Below are positions 8,096 through 16,153 of a stretch of DNA of 64,000 nucleotides, piece after piece. Each line of letters starts with the position of its first letter. Position 1 is the first letter of the stretch. Origin of the DNA: Peribacillus sp. ACCC06369 (lineage in GTDB: Bacteria; Bacillota; Bacilli; Bacillales; DSM-1321). A model generated the notes under the pieces. That model saw nothing but the letters and a program-made list of their open reading frames with translations, was not told the origin of the DNA and did not search any database. The stretch lies in assembly GCF_030348945.1 (NCBI RefSeq), contig NZ_JAUCEN010000002.1, positions 2,170,001 through 2,234,000 on the forward strand, given 5' to 3'. The position numbers and the translations under genes were made by a program.

Positions 8096-8830
8096 GTGGA
8101 GAGTAAGGATTTACATGTTATAGAGCATATGGAGGAACTACGAGGAAGAATCATTAAAACACTGATAGGCTTTCTTGTTTTCTTCATAGTGAGTTTCATA
8201 TTTGTACAGGATATTTATGAACTACTCATTAAGGATTTAGATGGGAAGCTTGCTGTGCTTGGTCCAAGTGACATTCTGTGGGTATATATGATAATTGCCG
8301 CGATTTGCGCAATAGCCGCAACAATTCCGCTAGCTGCCTATCAGTTATGGCGCTTTGTGGCTCCTGCGTTGAAACCTGAAGAGAGAAAAGTTACATTTCG
8401 GTTCATTCCGGGGCTGTTCATTCTATTCATAACAGGTATCTCATTTGGATATTTTGTGTTGTTCCCGATAGTGCTGGGTTTCCTCACTTCCCTATCCGCT
8501 GGGCAGTTCGAGATGATGTTCACAGCGGAAAAGTATTTTCGGTTCATGATTAATTTGATCTTACCATTCGGGGTTTTATTCGAAATGCCGCTTGTGGTCA
8601 TGTTCCTGACCAGATTAGGAATCATCAATCCAACAGTGTTGAAAAAGTCTCGTAAGATTTCTTATTTCGTCTTGGTCATCATCTCAATCTTGATTACGCC
8701 TCCTGATATAATTTCGGACATTTTGGTTATCGTCCCATTGCTTGTGCTTTATGAAGTGAGTGTACAGCTGTCCAATATGGTTTATCGAAAAAGGCTGATG
8801 AAAGATGAGTCAGCATTACCTGTAACATGA
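8096..8830 (+). CDS. tatCd: Sec-independent translocase subunit TatCd
   Basis: 244 residues, six-helix TatC family. The GTG at 8096 is preferred over an in-frame GTG at 8090 because the strong AAGGAGG (8082-8088) is 7 nt upstream of 8096 but overlaps the other. Conserved TatC blocks include the N-terminal HMEELRGRII, VLGPSDILWVYM, YQLWRFVAPALKPEERK and FEMPLVVMFLTRLG, all close to B. subtilis TatCd. TatC recognises the twin-arginine signal of PhoD. The gene ends the phoD-tatAd-tatCd unit and is followed by a terminator. Confidence 0.95.
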   Translation: MESKDLHVIEHMEELRGRIIKTLIGFLVFFIVSFIFVQDIYELLIKDLDGKLAVLGPSDILWVYMIIAAICAIAATIPLAAYQLWRFVAPALKPEERKVTFRFIPGLFILFITGISFGYFVLFPIVLGFLTSLSAGQFEMMFTAEKYFRFMINLILPFGVLFEMPLVVMFLTRLGIINPTVLKKSRKISYFVLVIISILITPPDIISDILVIVPLLVLYEVSVQLSNMVYRKRLMKDESALPVT

Positions 8831-8880
8831 AATGCGTTCTGAAAAAACATTTCTTGGGAAATAGTTAATGGAACACACTT

Positions 8881-8913
8881 AAAAGTTGAGGGGGCGATTC
8901 CTCAACTTTTTTT
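8881..8913 (+). terminator. Intrinsic terminator after tatCd
   Basis: AAAAGTTGAG / CTCAACTTTT, a 10-bp stem with a 10-nt loop and further T residues. Confidence 0.85.
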
Positions 8914-9058
8914 ATTGCGGAATAATACTTGATGGATTAAGTAAGTGCCTTCCCCTTAAAAAATAAGCTTTTGCTTCCTCTAAGTGGACTTTTTGAATTG
9001 CGTAACCCATTTTAAAATTGTCAGGTTCCCAGATCTTTTGGATTTGAATCTTTGTCAT
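8912..9058 (-). CDS. Small hypothetical protein or gene fragment
   Basis: A minus-strand frame of 48 codons reads sensibly (KIWEPDNFKMGYAIQKVH, then EEAKAYFLRGRHLL) and ends in NPSSIIPQ. AGGAG lies 12 nt before the ATG. It has coding-like composition but no family is recognised. It lies in a region of decayed genes and may be the tail of a lost gene. It overlaps the tail of the tatCd terminator. Confidence 0.35.
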   Translation of the reverse strand: MTKIQIQKIWEPDNFKMGYAIQKVHLEEAKAYFLRGRHLLNPSSIIPQ

Positions 9059-9470
9059 TCGTAAAAACATGCTCCTGAGGGAAAGAGTACTTTTTTAAGT
9101 CGATTGTAAGTTCCCTTAGCTATATGCTGTTTTTCAATTTTTTTTATTCATTGAATATTAATTTTGATGTAAATATCTTTTTAGTGATTATCTTTTCGTC
9201 GATTTTGATAGCGATAAAATGTTTCCTGCGATAATTTTCATTAAATCCCTCATAAACTTCTCACCATCCCTTTCAATATTTTGATGATGCTTTTCCCCCC
9301 TAGATATATATTTATACTTGAACGACGTAATCAACATTCATTTCTGCATCCCAATTTTTCCGGATCATTCACCTTTCTACTCAAATTAATCTTCAAAATG
9401 ACCCCTTACCTCATTCATGTTGGAATGGGCGAAATGAAGATTACTGGTTTTTAAGTTCAAGTGATTACAT

Positions 9471-9610
9471 TTATTCGCTAACCAGAATCCTCGCTCCTTC
9501 TAAAATATAAAATAAAACATGCCCCATTTTATCCAGAAAAACTAAACAAATGATTAATAGGAATCCTGTAACGAAATTGGCGAGCATGGCAATGTTATAA
9601 CCCGATAATG
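9471..9610 (-). pseudogene. Possible C-terminal remnant of a membrane protein
   Basis: On the minus strand one frame gives MLANFVTGFLLIICLVFLD, followed by a segment ending EGARILVSE and a stop, a plausible last helix of a membrane protein. There is no start or upstream body, and the family is unknown. Confidence 0.25.
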
Positions 9611-9710
9611 CATGCAAACTGCAATATCTATTTTTTCATTTTTATGATGTAGAATTAAGGCGAGCACGTCAAACCCAACAGTGGATGCATTTGCTGTTAT
9701 ACATAAATAG

Positions 9711-10004
9711 TATCCTTTGGACTTAGGACAAAAATTGACGAAATTCGATTTAAGCACCACAGTATTATATGACGCGCTCGAAGGTGATCTGAACATTAAC
9801 TTTTGTGAAGCGGAACAAATTATAACATGCGGCTTTCCAACAAAAGAAGATGCTGAACATTTAGGTATAACATAAACGATGTGCTTGCTGATTACAGAAA
9901 GAATGATTTTTGATTCTGATGGTAATTTAGTAGAATATTATAAAGGTTTATTCAGGTCGGATATGTACTCATTCGCTATGAAAATGTCCCGGAAGAATAA
10001 CTGA
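9711..10004 (+). pseudogene. Remnant of a GntR-family regulator (UTRA ligand-binding domain)
   Basis: The frame reads YPLDLGQKLTKFDLS, then TTVLYDALEGDLNI, AEQIITCGFPTKEDAEHLGI, an in-frame TAA at 9873-9875, then LLITERMIFDSDGNLVEYY and FRSDMYSFAMKMSR. The order (S-L-Y-D-x-L, E, A-x-x-L-G-I, D-x-x-G-x-x-x-E-Y, R-x-D-x-Y-x-F) is that of a UTRA domain of HutC/FarR-type GntR regulators. The DNA-binding half is missing and a stop splits the rest, so it is not functional. Confidence 0.7.
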
Positions 10005-10022
10005 TTTTATTTTACCGACGCA

Positions 10023-10062
10023 AAAAATGACCTAAGCCTTTAGAGTGGTTTAGGTCATTTTC
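10023..10062. terminator. Bidirectional hairpin
   Basis: AAATGACCTAA / TTAGGTCATTT around a 14-nt loop. It has a short T tail on the plus strand and a longer one on the minus strand. It could serve the old UTRA gene or the yuiD-like gene. Confidence 0.5.
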
Positions 10063-10162
10063 GGTTCTCAAATTTTATAAATATGATCAACAAAATTATT
10101 CGTGACTTTACATTTTTCCGGATGGATAACTAAGAAAAAACACCTTTAATAAGCTGGTTTTT

Positions 10163-10651
10163 TTATTCAGCCGAATTAGTGGGCTTACCATCCTCCAATT
10201 TAGCCGAAATAAGGCCAAGTAGAACTCCAAGCAGCGCACCTGCTCCTACTTCCACAGGCTGATGGCCGAGCAGTTCATTCAGTTCTTTCTCACGCTCCAC
10301 ATACTCAAAACTTGGAAACTCACCAGAAAATTTCGCCAGATTATCTTCAAGATCATTCACAAGCTTTGCAATTTCGCCTGTATGGCGCCGAATCCCTTGA
10401 GCATCATACATCACAATTACGCCAAACACTGTCGCAAGTGATGTCTCCGTATGCAACCATCCTTTATTGGCTGCCACATAGGATGCCAGTGCTGCCACAC
10501 CCGCAGAGTGCGAACTAGGCATGCCGCCTGTTGTTAAAGCCTGCTTCAAGTCCCACTTTCCCGTAAGCCTATTATGCGTTAAAATTTTCAATCCTTGAGC
10601 AATGCCAATTGCCGATAGCGCCGTTAAAATTCCCCGATTCATCTTTTCCAT
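10163..10651 (-). CDS. yuiD: Divergent PAP2 family protein (YuiD-like)
   Basis: 162 residues from the ATG at 10651, chosen because GGAGGAG is 8 nt upstream; a TTG 12 codons earlier has no such site. The DUF212/divergent PAP2 signature is visible: GIAQGLKI, then TGGMPSSHSAGVAAL, VIMYDAQGIRRHTGE and LGHQPVEVGAGALLGVLLGL. The SxxxS-H and R-R-H motifs recall acid phosphatase/vanadium haloperoxidase enzymes, but the substrate of this family is not established. It is an integral membrane protein with several hydrophobic segments. The gene stands alone between decayed DNA and a divergent gene pair. Confidence 0.85.
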   Translation of the reverse strand: MEKMNRGILTALSAIGIAQGLKILTHNRLTGKWDLKQALTTGGMPSSHSAGVAALASYVAANKGWLHTETSLATVFGVIVMYDAQGIRRHTGEIAKLVNDLEDNLAKFSGEFPSFEYVEREKELNELLGHQPVEVGAGALLGVLLGLISAKLEDGKPTNSAE

Positions 10652-10901
10652 GAGCAACTCCTCCACTCCAGACCAGTCCCAATCCAATCCGGGAATTTGT
10701 CTTCTCTCTTTTGATACCCAAAATATAATCTTTATATGCGGAAGTCATCCATGATTTATCAGCATTTATTAAAAGTCTACTTGTGATATTTTGCTTCAGT
10801 TTTTACGGGGAAAGGCGTTATTTCATATTAATATTTATAGGATTGGTCCCTTAAGGAAAATCTATAACGGAAGATTAACAAGGTGTTAAGGTGGCTATGG
10901 A

Positions 10902-11273
10902 ATGAACAAGTTCAAGGATATAAATCCGGAAGAGTTAAAAAGGATTCAGACTGTAACCAAGCAATTGTCTTTCACAAAAAACTTCAGGTCTGCTACTGCT
11001 GAAGAATGGTTTGTTTTCATTCCCGGCTTTAAGGATCCAGTTACTGGGGGTGCTGCTGGAAAGGCTATAGTTCACTACAATCTATATGGGAACAAAGATA
11101 TGTTTATTAACACAACGGTCATTCTGGATGACCCTGTTCTATTTGAGGAAGAAAATTTTCAACTGGTTTACTCTATATGTGATGAACTTGTAAATCGACT
11201 GGTAGGATACGCTGATACATTGCTGTCAGTGCACGCAGGTTCAAATTCTTATAATGCTGAGTACAAACGGTAA
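10902..11273 (+). CDS. Hypothetical protein of 123 residues
   Basis: A soluble-looking protein with alternating charged and hydrophobic stretches, a Gly-rich turn (GFKDPVTGGAAGKA) and no signal peptide or membrane helix. No family is recognised. The gene ends 30 nt before the erythromycin-esterase-family gene, so the two may be co-transcribed. The ribosome site is weak (AAGGTG further upstream). Coding character is good across its length. Confidence 0.6.
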   Translation: MNKFKDINPEELKRIQTVTKQLSFTKNFRSATAEEWFVFIPGFKDPVTGGAAGKAIVHYNLYGNKDMFINTTVILDDPVLFEEENFQLVYSICDELVNRLVGYADTLLSVHAGSNSYNAEYKR

Positions 11274-11303
11274 TGGTGGTAAGAAGAATAAGGAGGAAAA
11301 ACT

Positions 11304-12572
11304 GTGCATCATAATCTGGTTCAATCAATAATCGAACATTCAGTACCGCTTACAAATGATGGTGATTGGGGTAAGCTCGTTCAACAAGTTGAAAATTCAA
11401 AATTTGTTTTGCTGGGAGAGGCATCACATGGAACATCCGAATTTTACACGGCCCGAGTTGAAATAACAAAAAAACTGATTAAAGAAAAAGGGTTCACCTT
11501 TGTAGCCGTTGAAGGCGATTGGCCCGCATGTCAGGCAATTAATAGATATGTTAAAGGCTATGACCTAGTGACGAAAACCGCAAAGGATGTGCTTAAAAGT
11601 TTTGACCGCTGGCCAACCTGGATGTGGGCAAACGAGGAAATGATCGACCTGATTGAATGGATGAAAGAATACAATGAATCTGGACAAAAACAAACGAAAG
11701 TTGGATTTTATGGGATAGATATCTATAGTCTTTGGGAATCCATGGATGAAGTCATCCATTACTTAAAACAAATAGATTCACCTGACCTCGAAGCTGCCAG
11801 ACAGGCGTTCACATGCTTTGAGCCATTCAATCGGAATAACGAAGAGTACGCAGTTTCCGCAGGCATTTTTTCTGAAGGCTGCATAGAGGAAGTAGCCAAA
11901 TTACTGACAACCATTCAGAGAAAAAAAGAAAAATACCCCCATCACGAGGAATTGAATTTGAATCTTCAAGTGAATGCATTGGTAGCTTATAATGCAGAAA
12001 ATTATTACAGGACTATGGTGGTTCATGACGATAGATCATGGAATATTCGAGATATGCATATGGTGGATGCACTTAATGAAATTATGGATTTTTACGGTTC
12101 AGAAGGCAAGGCGATTGTATGGGAACATAATACCCATGTCGGCGATGCCAGCGCTACTGATATGAAGGATTCCGGGATGATTAATGTCGGCCAGGTCATT
12201 CGTGAGCAAAACCCAACTGAAGATGTATTTATCACAGGTTTCGGAACCTACAGGGGAACTGTTATTGCAGCAGATGAGTGGGGCATGGATTTTGAAATAA
12301 AAACAGTACCCCCGGCAATGAATGGAAGTTGGGAGGAGGCAATGCACCTTTCGGGGGCGAATGATAAGTTGCTCATTTTCACCGATGAAAATCGTCAGCT
12401 ATTCCAAGATAGTATTGGACATCGGGCGATTGGAGTTGTTTACAGACCGGAATATGAACAATATGGAAACTATGTACCTTCTGTAATGTCGAATAGATAT
12501 GATGCTTTTGTTTACATTGATGAAACTCAGGCCCTTCACCCGCTTGTTCATGAAAAAGCACCCGTTATGTAA
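11304..12572 (+). CDS. Erythromycin esterase family protein
   Basis: 422 residues from GTG, with AGGAGG upstream. The fold-defining N-terminal block LLGEASHGTSEFYTARVEIT, followed by GFTFVAVEGDWP, gives the Glu/His/Arg/Glu active-site pattern of the EreA/EreB superfamily; the later block VWEHNTHVGDA supplies another conserved His pair. Ere enzymes hydrolyse the macrolide lactone ring, but most chromosomal Bacillus members have no proven substrate, so macrolide resistance should not be assumed. No signal peptide is seen. The gene is followed by a strong terminator. Confidence 0.85.
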   Translation: MHHNLVQSIIEHSVPLTNDGDWGKLVQQVENSKFVLLGEASHGTSEFYTARVEITKKLIKEKGFTFVAVEGDWPACQAINRYVKGYDLVTKTAKDVLKSFDRWPTWMWANEEMIDLIEWMKEYNESGQKQTKVGFYGIDIYSLWESMDEVIHYLKQIDSPDLEAARQAFTCFEPFNRNNEEYAVSAGIFSEGCIEEVAKLLTTIQRKKEKYPHHEELNLNLQVNALVAYNAENYYRTMVVHDDRSWNIRDMHMVDALNEIMDFYGSEGKAIVWEHNTHVGDASATDMKDSGMINVGQVIREQNPTEDVFITGFGTYRGTVIAADEWGMDFEIKTVPPAMNGSWEEAMHLSGANDKLLIFTDENRQLFQDSIGHRAIGVVYRPEYEQYGNYVPSVMSNRYDAFVYIDETQALHPLVHEKAPVM

Positions 12573-12588
12573 AAAATATAAATATACA

Positions 12589-12631
12589 AGCCCTTTATAA
12601 CATGTCGAGTTATAAAGGGCTTTGCCTTTTT
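12589..12631 (+). terminator. Intrinsic terminator
   Basis: AGCCCTTTATAAC / GTTATAAAGGGCT, a perfect 13-bp stem with a 7-nt loop, followed by TTGCCTTTTT. Confidence 0.9.
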
Positions 12632-12747
12632 GTTCGTGCTAATTCTTAATGCTACCCAATGTAGTCTTATCATCTTAACGGAAACTAAAGTCTTTGCGTT
12701 TGATCGCTTCTGTTTTTTAAGCTTTATTAAAAGGGATTAAAATATTT

Positions 12748-12776
12748 AAAAACCATTCTATAAAGAATGGTTTTTA
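12748..12776. terminator. Bidirectional hairpin
   Basis: AAAAACCATTC / GAATGGTTTTT with a 6-nt loop. On the minus strand it lies at the end of the decayed membrane-protein gene. Confidence 0.55.
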
Positions 12777-13010
12777 TCTTGATATCTATTCGCGGATGGA
12801 CTGGATTTTTTAAATGAACCTTCAATTAATAAGGTGAAGTAATTAAGAATCGGGCCCCCTAAACAGACGGTTAATAAAGTTCCGAAACCAATTGATCCTG
12901 AAAATGACTGCCATAACTAAGAAGAAAAGATAAATGAATGTTTTTGAATGGTGTATTCATTCATCAATAACAAGACCTGTTATTAAAGCAGTTACTAGAC
13001 CCAATAATTC
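12758..13010 (-). pseudogene. Decayed YczE/YitT-like membrane protein gene
   Basis: Minus-strand frames give LGLVTALITGLVIDE followed by a stop and, in another frame, GSIGFGTLLTVCLGGPILNY then FTLLIEGSFKKSSPSANR. The repeated pattern of a small-residue-rich helix ending in GP or GL-x-ID is typical of YczE/YitT-type membrane proteins. A frameshift and stops separate the pieces, and no start was found. Confidence 0.45.
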
Positions 13011-13148
13011 TGGTCATTGCCTTTTTTTAAAAGCGAATTTAGAAATATCATGATAGGTCTGATTGAATGGTTAAAGAACAACCAAGGGTTAATAGTATGA
13101 TCCCCATCAGATAAAGGTTAATATTTGTTTTACTCGCATTTAACACAC

Positions 13149-13589
13149 TTATTCATTAACTAATTCTTTTATCATCAAAAGATGTGGACCGCCATCTTCC
13201 ATAAAGACATCGGATGAAGTGTGATAGCCAAGTTTTTTATAAAAACCCTCTGCCTGTGTTTGCCCATGTAATTTAACCTGGGATATTTCCTTTTTATTTG
13301 CAATTTCTTCCAATGTTTTAATTATTATTTTTCCAAGACCAAATTTACGGTAAGGCTCTAAGATGCAAATTCTCTCTAATTTACCTAAACCATCAACAAC
13401 TCTTAACCTACCAGTTCCGACTGGTTTTTCATTATAATAGACTAATATGTGTTCAGATAAAGCATTAAGTGTATCAAATTCATCAAATTCACTTTCTAAA
13501 GGGAAACCTTGTTCCTCGACAAATACTTCTTTTCTGATTTGAAAGGCTATTTTTAAATCATTTTCTGTAGTTATTCTCTTTGAATCCAA
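13149..13589 (-). CDS. GNAT family N-acetyltransferase
   Basis: 146 residues. The N-terminal IRKEVFVEEQGFPLESEFDE is typical of the ElaA/YjcF branch of GNAT enzymes. The acetyl-CoA pyrophosphate loop appears as EPYRKFGLGKIIIKTLE, and the C-terminal HGQTQAEGFYKKLGYHTSSD is the conserved end of the fold. The acceptor substrate is unknown. It is transcribed away from the MarR gene, with a palindromic operator between them, so it may be that regulator's target. Confidence 0.85.
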   Translation of the reverse strand: MDSKRITTENDLKIAFQIRKEVFVEEQGFPLESEFDEFDTLNALSEHILVYYNEKPVGTGRLRVVDGLGKLERICILEPYRKFGLGKIIIKTLEEIANKKEISQVKLHGQTQAEGFYKKLGYHTSSDVFMEDGGPHLLMIKELVNE

Positions 13590-13671
13590 TGTTCTTCATC
13601 CCTTTTCTAGATTTATTCAGTAAGACAAGTCATAATATATGTATATCCTTTTTATAGTATATACGAAATTA

Positions 13672-13695
13672 TTTTTGTTGTAAATACAACAAAAA
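13672..13695. promoter_or_regulatory. Palindromic operator between the GNAT and MarR genes
   Basis: TTTTTGTTGT-AAAT-ACAACAAAAA is a 10-bp perfect inverted repeat around 4 nt, ending 17 nt before the MarR start. Position and symmetry suit a MarR dimer that controls both divergent genes. Confidence 0.65.
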
Positions 13696-13712
13696 AGTCG
13701 GGAGCTTTTTGA

Positions 13713-14165
13713 ATGAAGGAAATACTCCGTGAAATTGGAATGATAGCAAGGGCATTGGATTCTATAAGTAATATCGAATTTAAAGAATTAGACCTTACAA
13801 AAGGGCAGTATTTGTATCTTGTACGAATATGTGAAAATCCAGGAATCATTCAGGAAAAGGTAGCAGAAATGATAAAGGTTGACCGAACGACAGCAGCTCG
13901 TGCAATTAAAAAACTTGAGATACAAGGTTTTATTGAAAAGAAAGATGATGCTGACAACAAAAAAATCAAAAAGTTATACCCTACTGATAAAGGTGAAAAA
14001 GTATATCCCTTTTTACAGAAAGAAGGGGAGTATACCGACAAGGTGGCATTAACCGGATTTTCTAGGGACGAAACGGAATTGATTTTTCATCTTCTTCAAA
14101 GGGTCAGAAAAAATATTGAGGTAGATTGGGAATTTGTGAAAAAAGGCAATAAAAGGGAGTATTGA
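13713..14165 (+). CDS. MarR family transcriptional regulator
   Basis: 150 residues with a winged helix-turn-helix: KGQYLYLVRICENPGIIQEK, then VDRTTAARAIKKLEIQGFIEK and a wing (KKDDADNKKIKKLYPTDKGE). MarR proteins bind as dimers to short palindromes and release DNA on ligand binding or oxidation; no conserved N-terminal cysteine of the OhrR type is seen. The gene is divergent from the GNAT gene and shares a perfect palindrome with it. Confidence 0.88.
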   Translation: MKEILREIGMIARALDSISNIEFKELDLTKGQYLYLVRICENPGIIQEKVAEMIKVDRTTAARAIKKLEIQGFIEKKDDADNKKIKKLYPTDKGEKVYPFLQKEGEYTDKVALTGFSRDETELIFHLLQRVRKNIEVDWEFVKKGNKREY

Positions 14166-14250
14166 CGCATCTTATAAGTTATTTGCTTCATGGATGACTG
14201 ATTGGAGCTATTAGTTAAAGCGCTTATGCTGGTTGTGGAGATAAATTGAT

Positions 14251-14288
14251 AAAAAGAGGCTCGATTTCGTTTGGAAATCGAGCCTCTT
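14251..14288 (-). terminator. Intrinsic terminator of the ABC exporter operon
   Basis: GAGGCTCGATTTC / GAAATCGAGCCTC, a perfect 13-bp stem with a 5-nt loop; a TTTTT tail lies on the minus strand. It can also stop the convergent MarR gene. Confidence 0.9.
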
Positions 14289-14293
14289 TCATA

Positions 14294-16153
14294 TTATCCA
14301 GCTACATTTTCAGTGAACTGACTATTGTATAACTCTGCATAGAAACCATTCACCCTTAAAAGTTCTGAATGTGTTCCTTTCTCTATCACTTTTCCTTGAT
14401 CCATAACTAGAATCAAATCTGCATCCTTAATCGTTGAGAGACGATGGGCGATGACAAAGCTAGTTCGTCCTTCCATGAGTCGGTTCATGGCCTTTTGGAT
14501 AAAGACTTCGGTCCGAGTGTCAACACTGGACGTCGCTTCATCCAATATCATGATTGGTGGATCTGCTAGAACAGCTCGGGCGATTGTCAAAAGCTGCTTT
14601 TGTCCTTGTGAGATGTTAGAAGCTTCTTCGTTTAAGATTGTCTCATACCCATCTGGCAGTGTCCGAATGAAATGGTCGGCATGTGCCGTGCGGGCAGCTG
14701 CAAAAATTTCTTCATCAGTTGCTCCATTTTTGCCATATGCTATATTTTCTTTAATCGTGCCATTAAAGAGCCAGGTATCTTGAAGCACCATCCCAAAGTT
14801 TTTTCGAAGATCACTCCTGGACATATTCCGTGTATCAAGACCATCAATATTAATCTTTCCGCCATTGAGTTCATAAAATCTCATCAAGAGATTTATCATG
14901 GTCGTTTTTCCAGCACCAGTCGGTCCAACAATTGCGACCGTCTGTCCAGGCAAGACATCGATGTTCATATCTTCAATTAACATTTCTTCCCCATATCCAA
15001 AGTCCACATGTTCAAAAGTGACAGCACCATTTGCTCTCTTTATATTAGCTGTGGTTTTTTCTTTCATTTCCTCTTCTTCATCAAGTAGCTCAAAGACACG
15101 CTCAGCTGCTGCAACCGTCGACTGAATAATGTTTGCGATGTTAGCTGTCTGTGTGATCGGCTGGGTGAACTGCTTTGAATATGTGATGAATGCCTGAATA
15201 TCACCAATCGAGATCGAACGTTGCGTTACCAATATTCCGCCGACAACGCTGATGAGTACATAACTCAAATTTCCGATAAAGAACATCATGGGCATGATGA
15301 TACCGGATATAAACTGAGCTTTGCTTCCCGCTTTATACAACTCTTCATTAACCATGGTAAACTGGGCACTCGCCTTTTTTTCATGTCCGAATGCTTTAAC
15401 GACTTGATGGCCAGTATACATTTCTTCAATGTGCCCATTTAATTGTCCGAGTGTACGCTGTTGATCGGCGAAATGTTTTTGGGATCTTTTTAAAATAGGC
15501 CGGATTGCAAATATTGACAAAGGTAAGCTTACTATCGAGATTAATGTCAATAACGGGCTAATCGAAAGCATCATGATGATAATCCCCAAAATCGTTACGA
15601 TCGAAGTGATGAACTGCGTTAAGCTTTGCTGAAGGGTGCTTCCGATCGTATCAATATCATTTGTCATTCGGCTAAGTGTTTCCCCGTTTGGACGTCCCTC
15701 AAAATATTTGAGAGGAAGTTTCCCGAGCTTTTCGTTAACATCTTCTCGTAAATCATATACTGTGTCCTGTGCAACACTTGACATAATGTATTGTTGTACA
15801 TAGTTGAAAAGGCTGCTTAAGGCATAAAGTCCGGCAAGCAGTAGAAGGATCTGGCCAATTTTATCAAAGTTAATAGCTGCTCCTGGTATTCCCTGGAATT
15901 TCCCGTAAGCTCCTTCGAATAATTCTGTAATTGCATTTCCCATGATCTTTGGTCCAACAATCATAAAAATGGTACTCATGATTGCAGCGAAGAACACGGA
16001 AATCAATTTGTTGCGCCGCGGTTTTAAATAGGCCAAGAGGCGTCTTAGTGTTCCTTTAAAATCTTTTGCTTTTTGACCCATCATCATCATGTTACCGCCA
16101 CCGGGACCATGCCCAACTTGACCGCCGCTTTGAGGTTTTTTTTGATTACTCAT
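14294..16153 (-). CDS. Heterodimeric ABC multidrug exporter, canonical subunit (YfiC/LmrD type)
   Basis: 619 residues: a Gly/Met-rich N-terminal extension, a six-helix exporter domain (about 35-330) and a nucleotide-binding domain. The latter has Walker A GPTGAGKTTMIN, the variant signature ISQGQKQLLTIARA, Walker B MILDEATSSVD with the catalytic Glu, and the switch His in IAHRLST. ATG overlaps the stop of the partner gene by 4 nt, so the two are translationally coupled. Paired with the degenerate partner it should form one consensus and one degenerate ATP site, as in LmrCD and BmrCD. Drug specificity is unknown; the MarR gene at the operon head suggests inducible efflux. Confidence 0.9.
   Translation of the reverse strand: MSNQKKPQSGGQVGHGPGGGNMMMMGQKAKDFKGTLRRLLAYLKPRRNKLISVFFAAIMSTIFMIVGPKIMGNAITELFEGAYGKFQGIPGAAINFDKIGQILLLLAGLYALSSLFNYVQQYIMSSVAQDTVYDLREDVNEKLGKLPLKYFEGRPNGETLSRMTNDIDTIGSTLQQSLTQFITSIVTILGIIIMMLSISPLLTLISIVSLPLSIFAIRPILKRSQKHFADQQRTLGQLNGHIEEMYTGHQVVKAFGHEKKASAQFTMVNEELYKAGSKAQFISGIIMPMMFFIGNLSYVLISVVGGILVTQRSISIGDIQAFITYSKQFTQPITQTANIANIIQSTVAAAERVFELLDEEEEMKEKTTANIKRANGAVTFEHVDFGYGEEMLIEDMNIDVLPGQTVAIVGPTGAGKTTMINLLMRFYELNGGKINIDGLDTRNMSRSDLRKNFGMVLQDTWLFNGTIKENIAYGKNGATDEEIFAAARTAHADHFIRTLPDGYETILNEEASNISQGQKQLLTIARAVLADPPIMILDEATSSVDTRTEVFIQKAMNRLMEGRTSFVIAHRLSTIKDADLILVMDQGKVIEKGTHSELLRVNGFYAELYNSQFTENVAG

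Noticed and set aside
11304..12572. Calling the esterase-family gene a macrolide resistance gene
   Set aside because: Family membership alone does not show macrolide hydrolysis, and no mobile element or resistance context is present.
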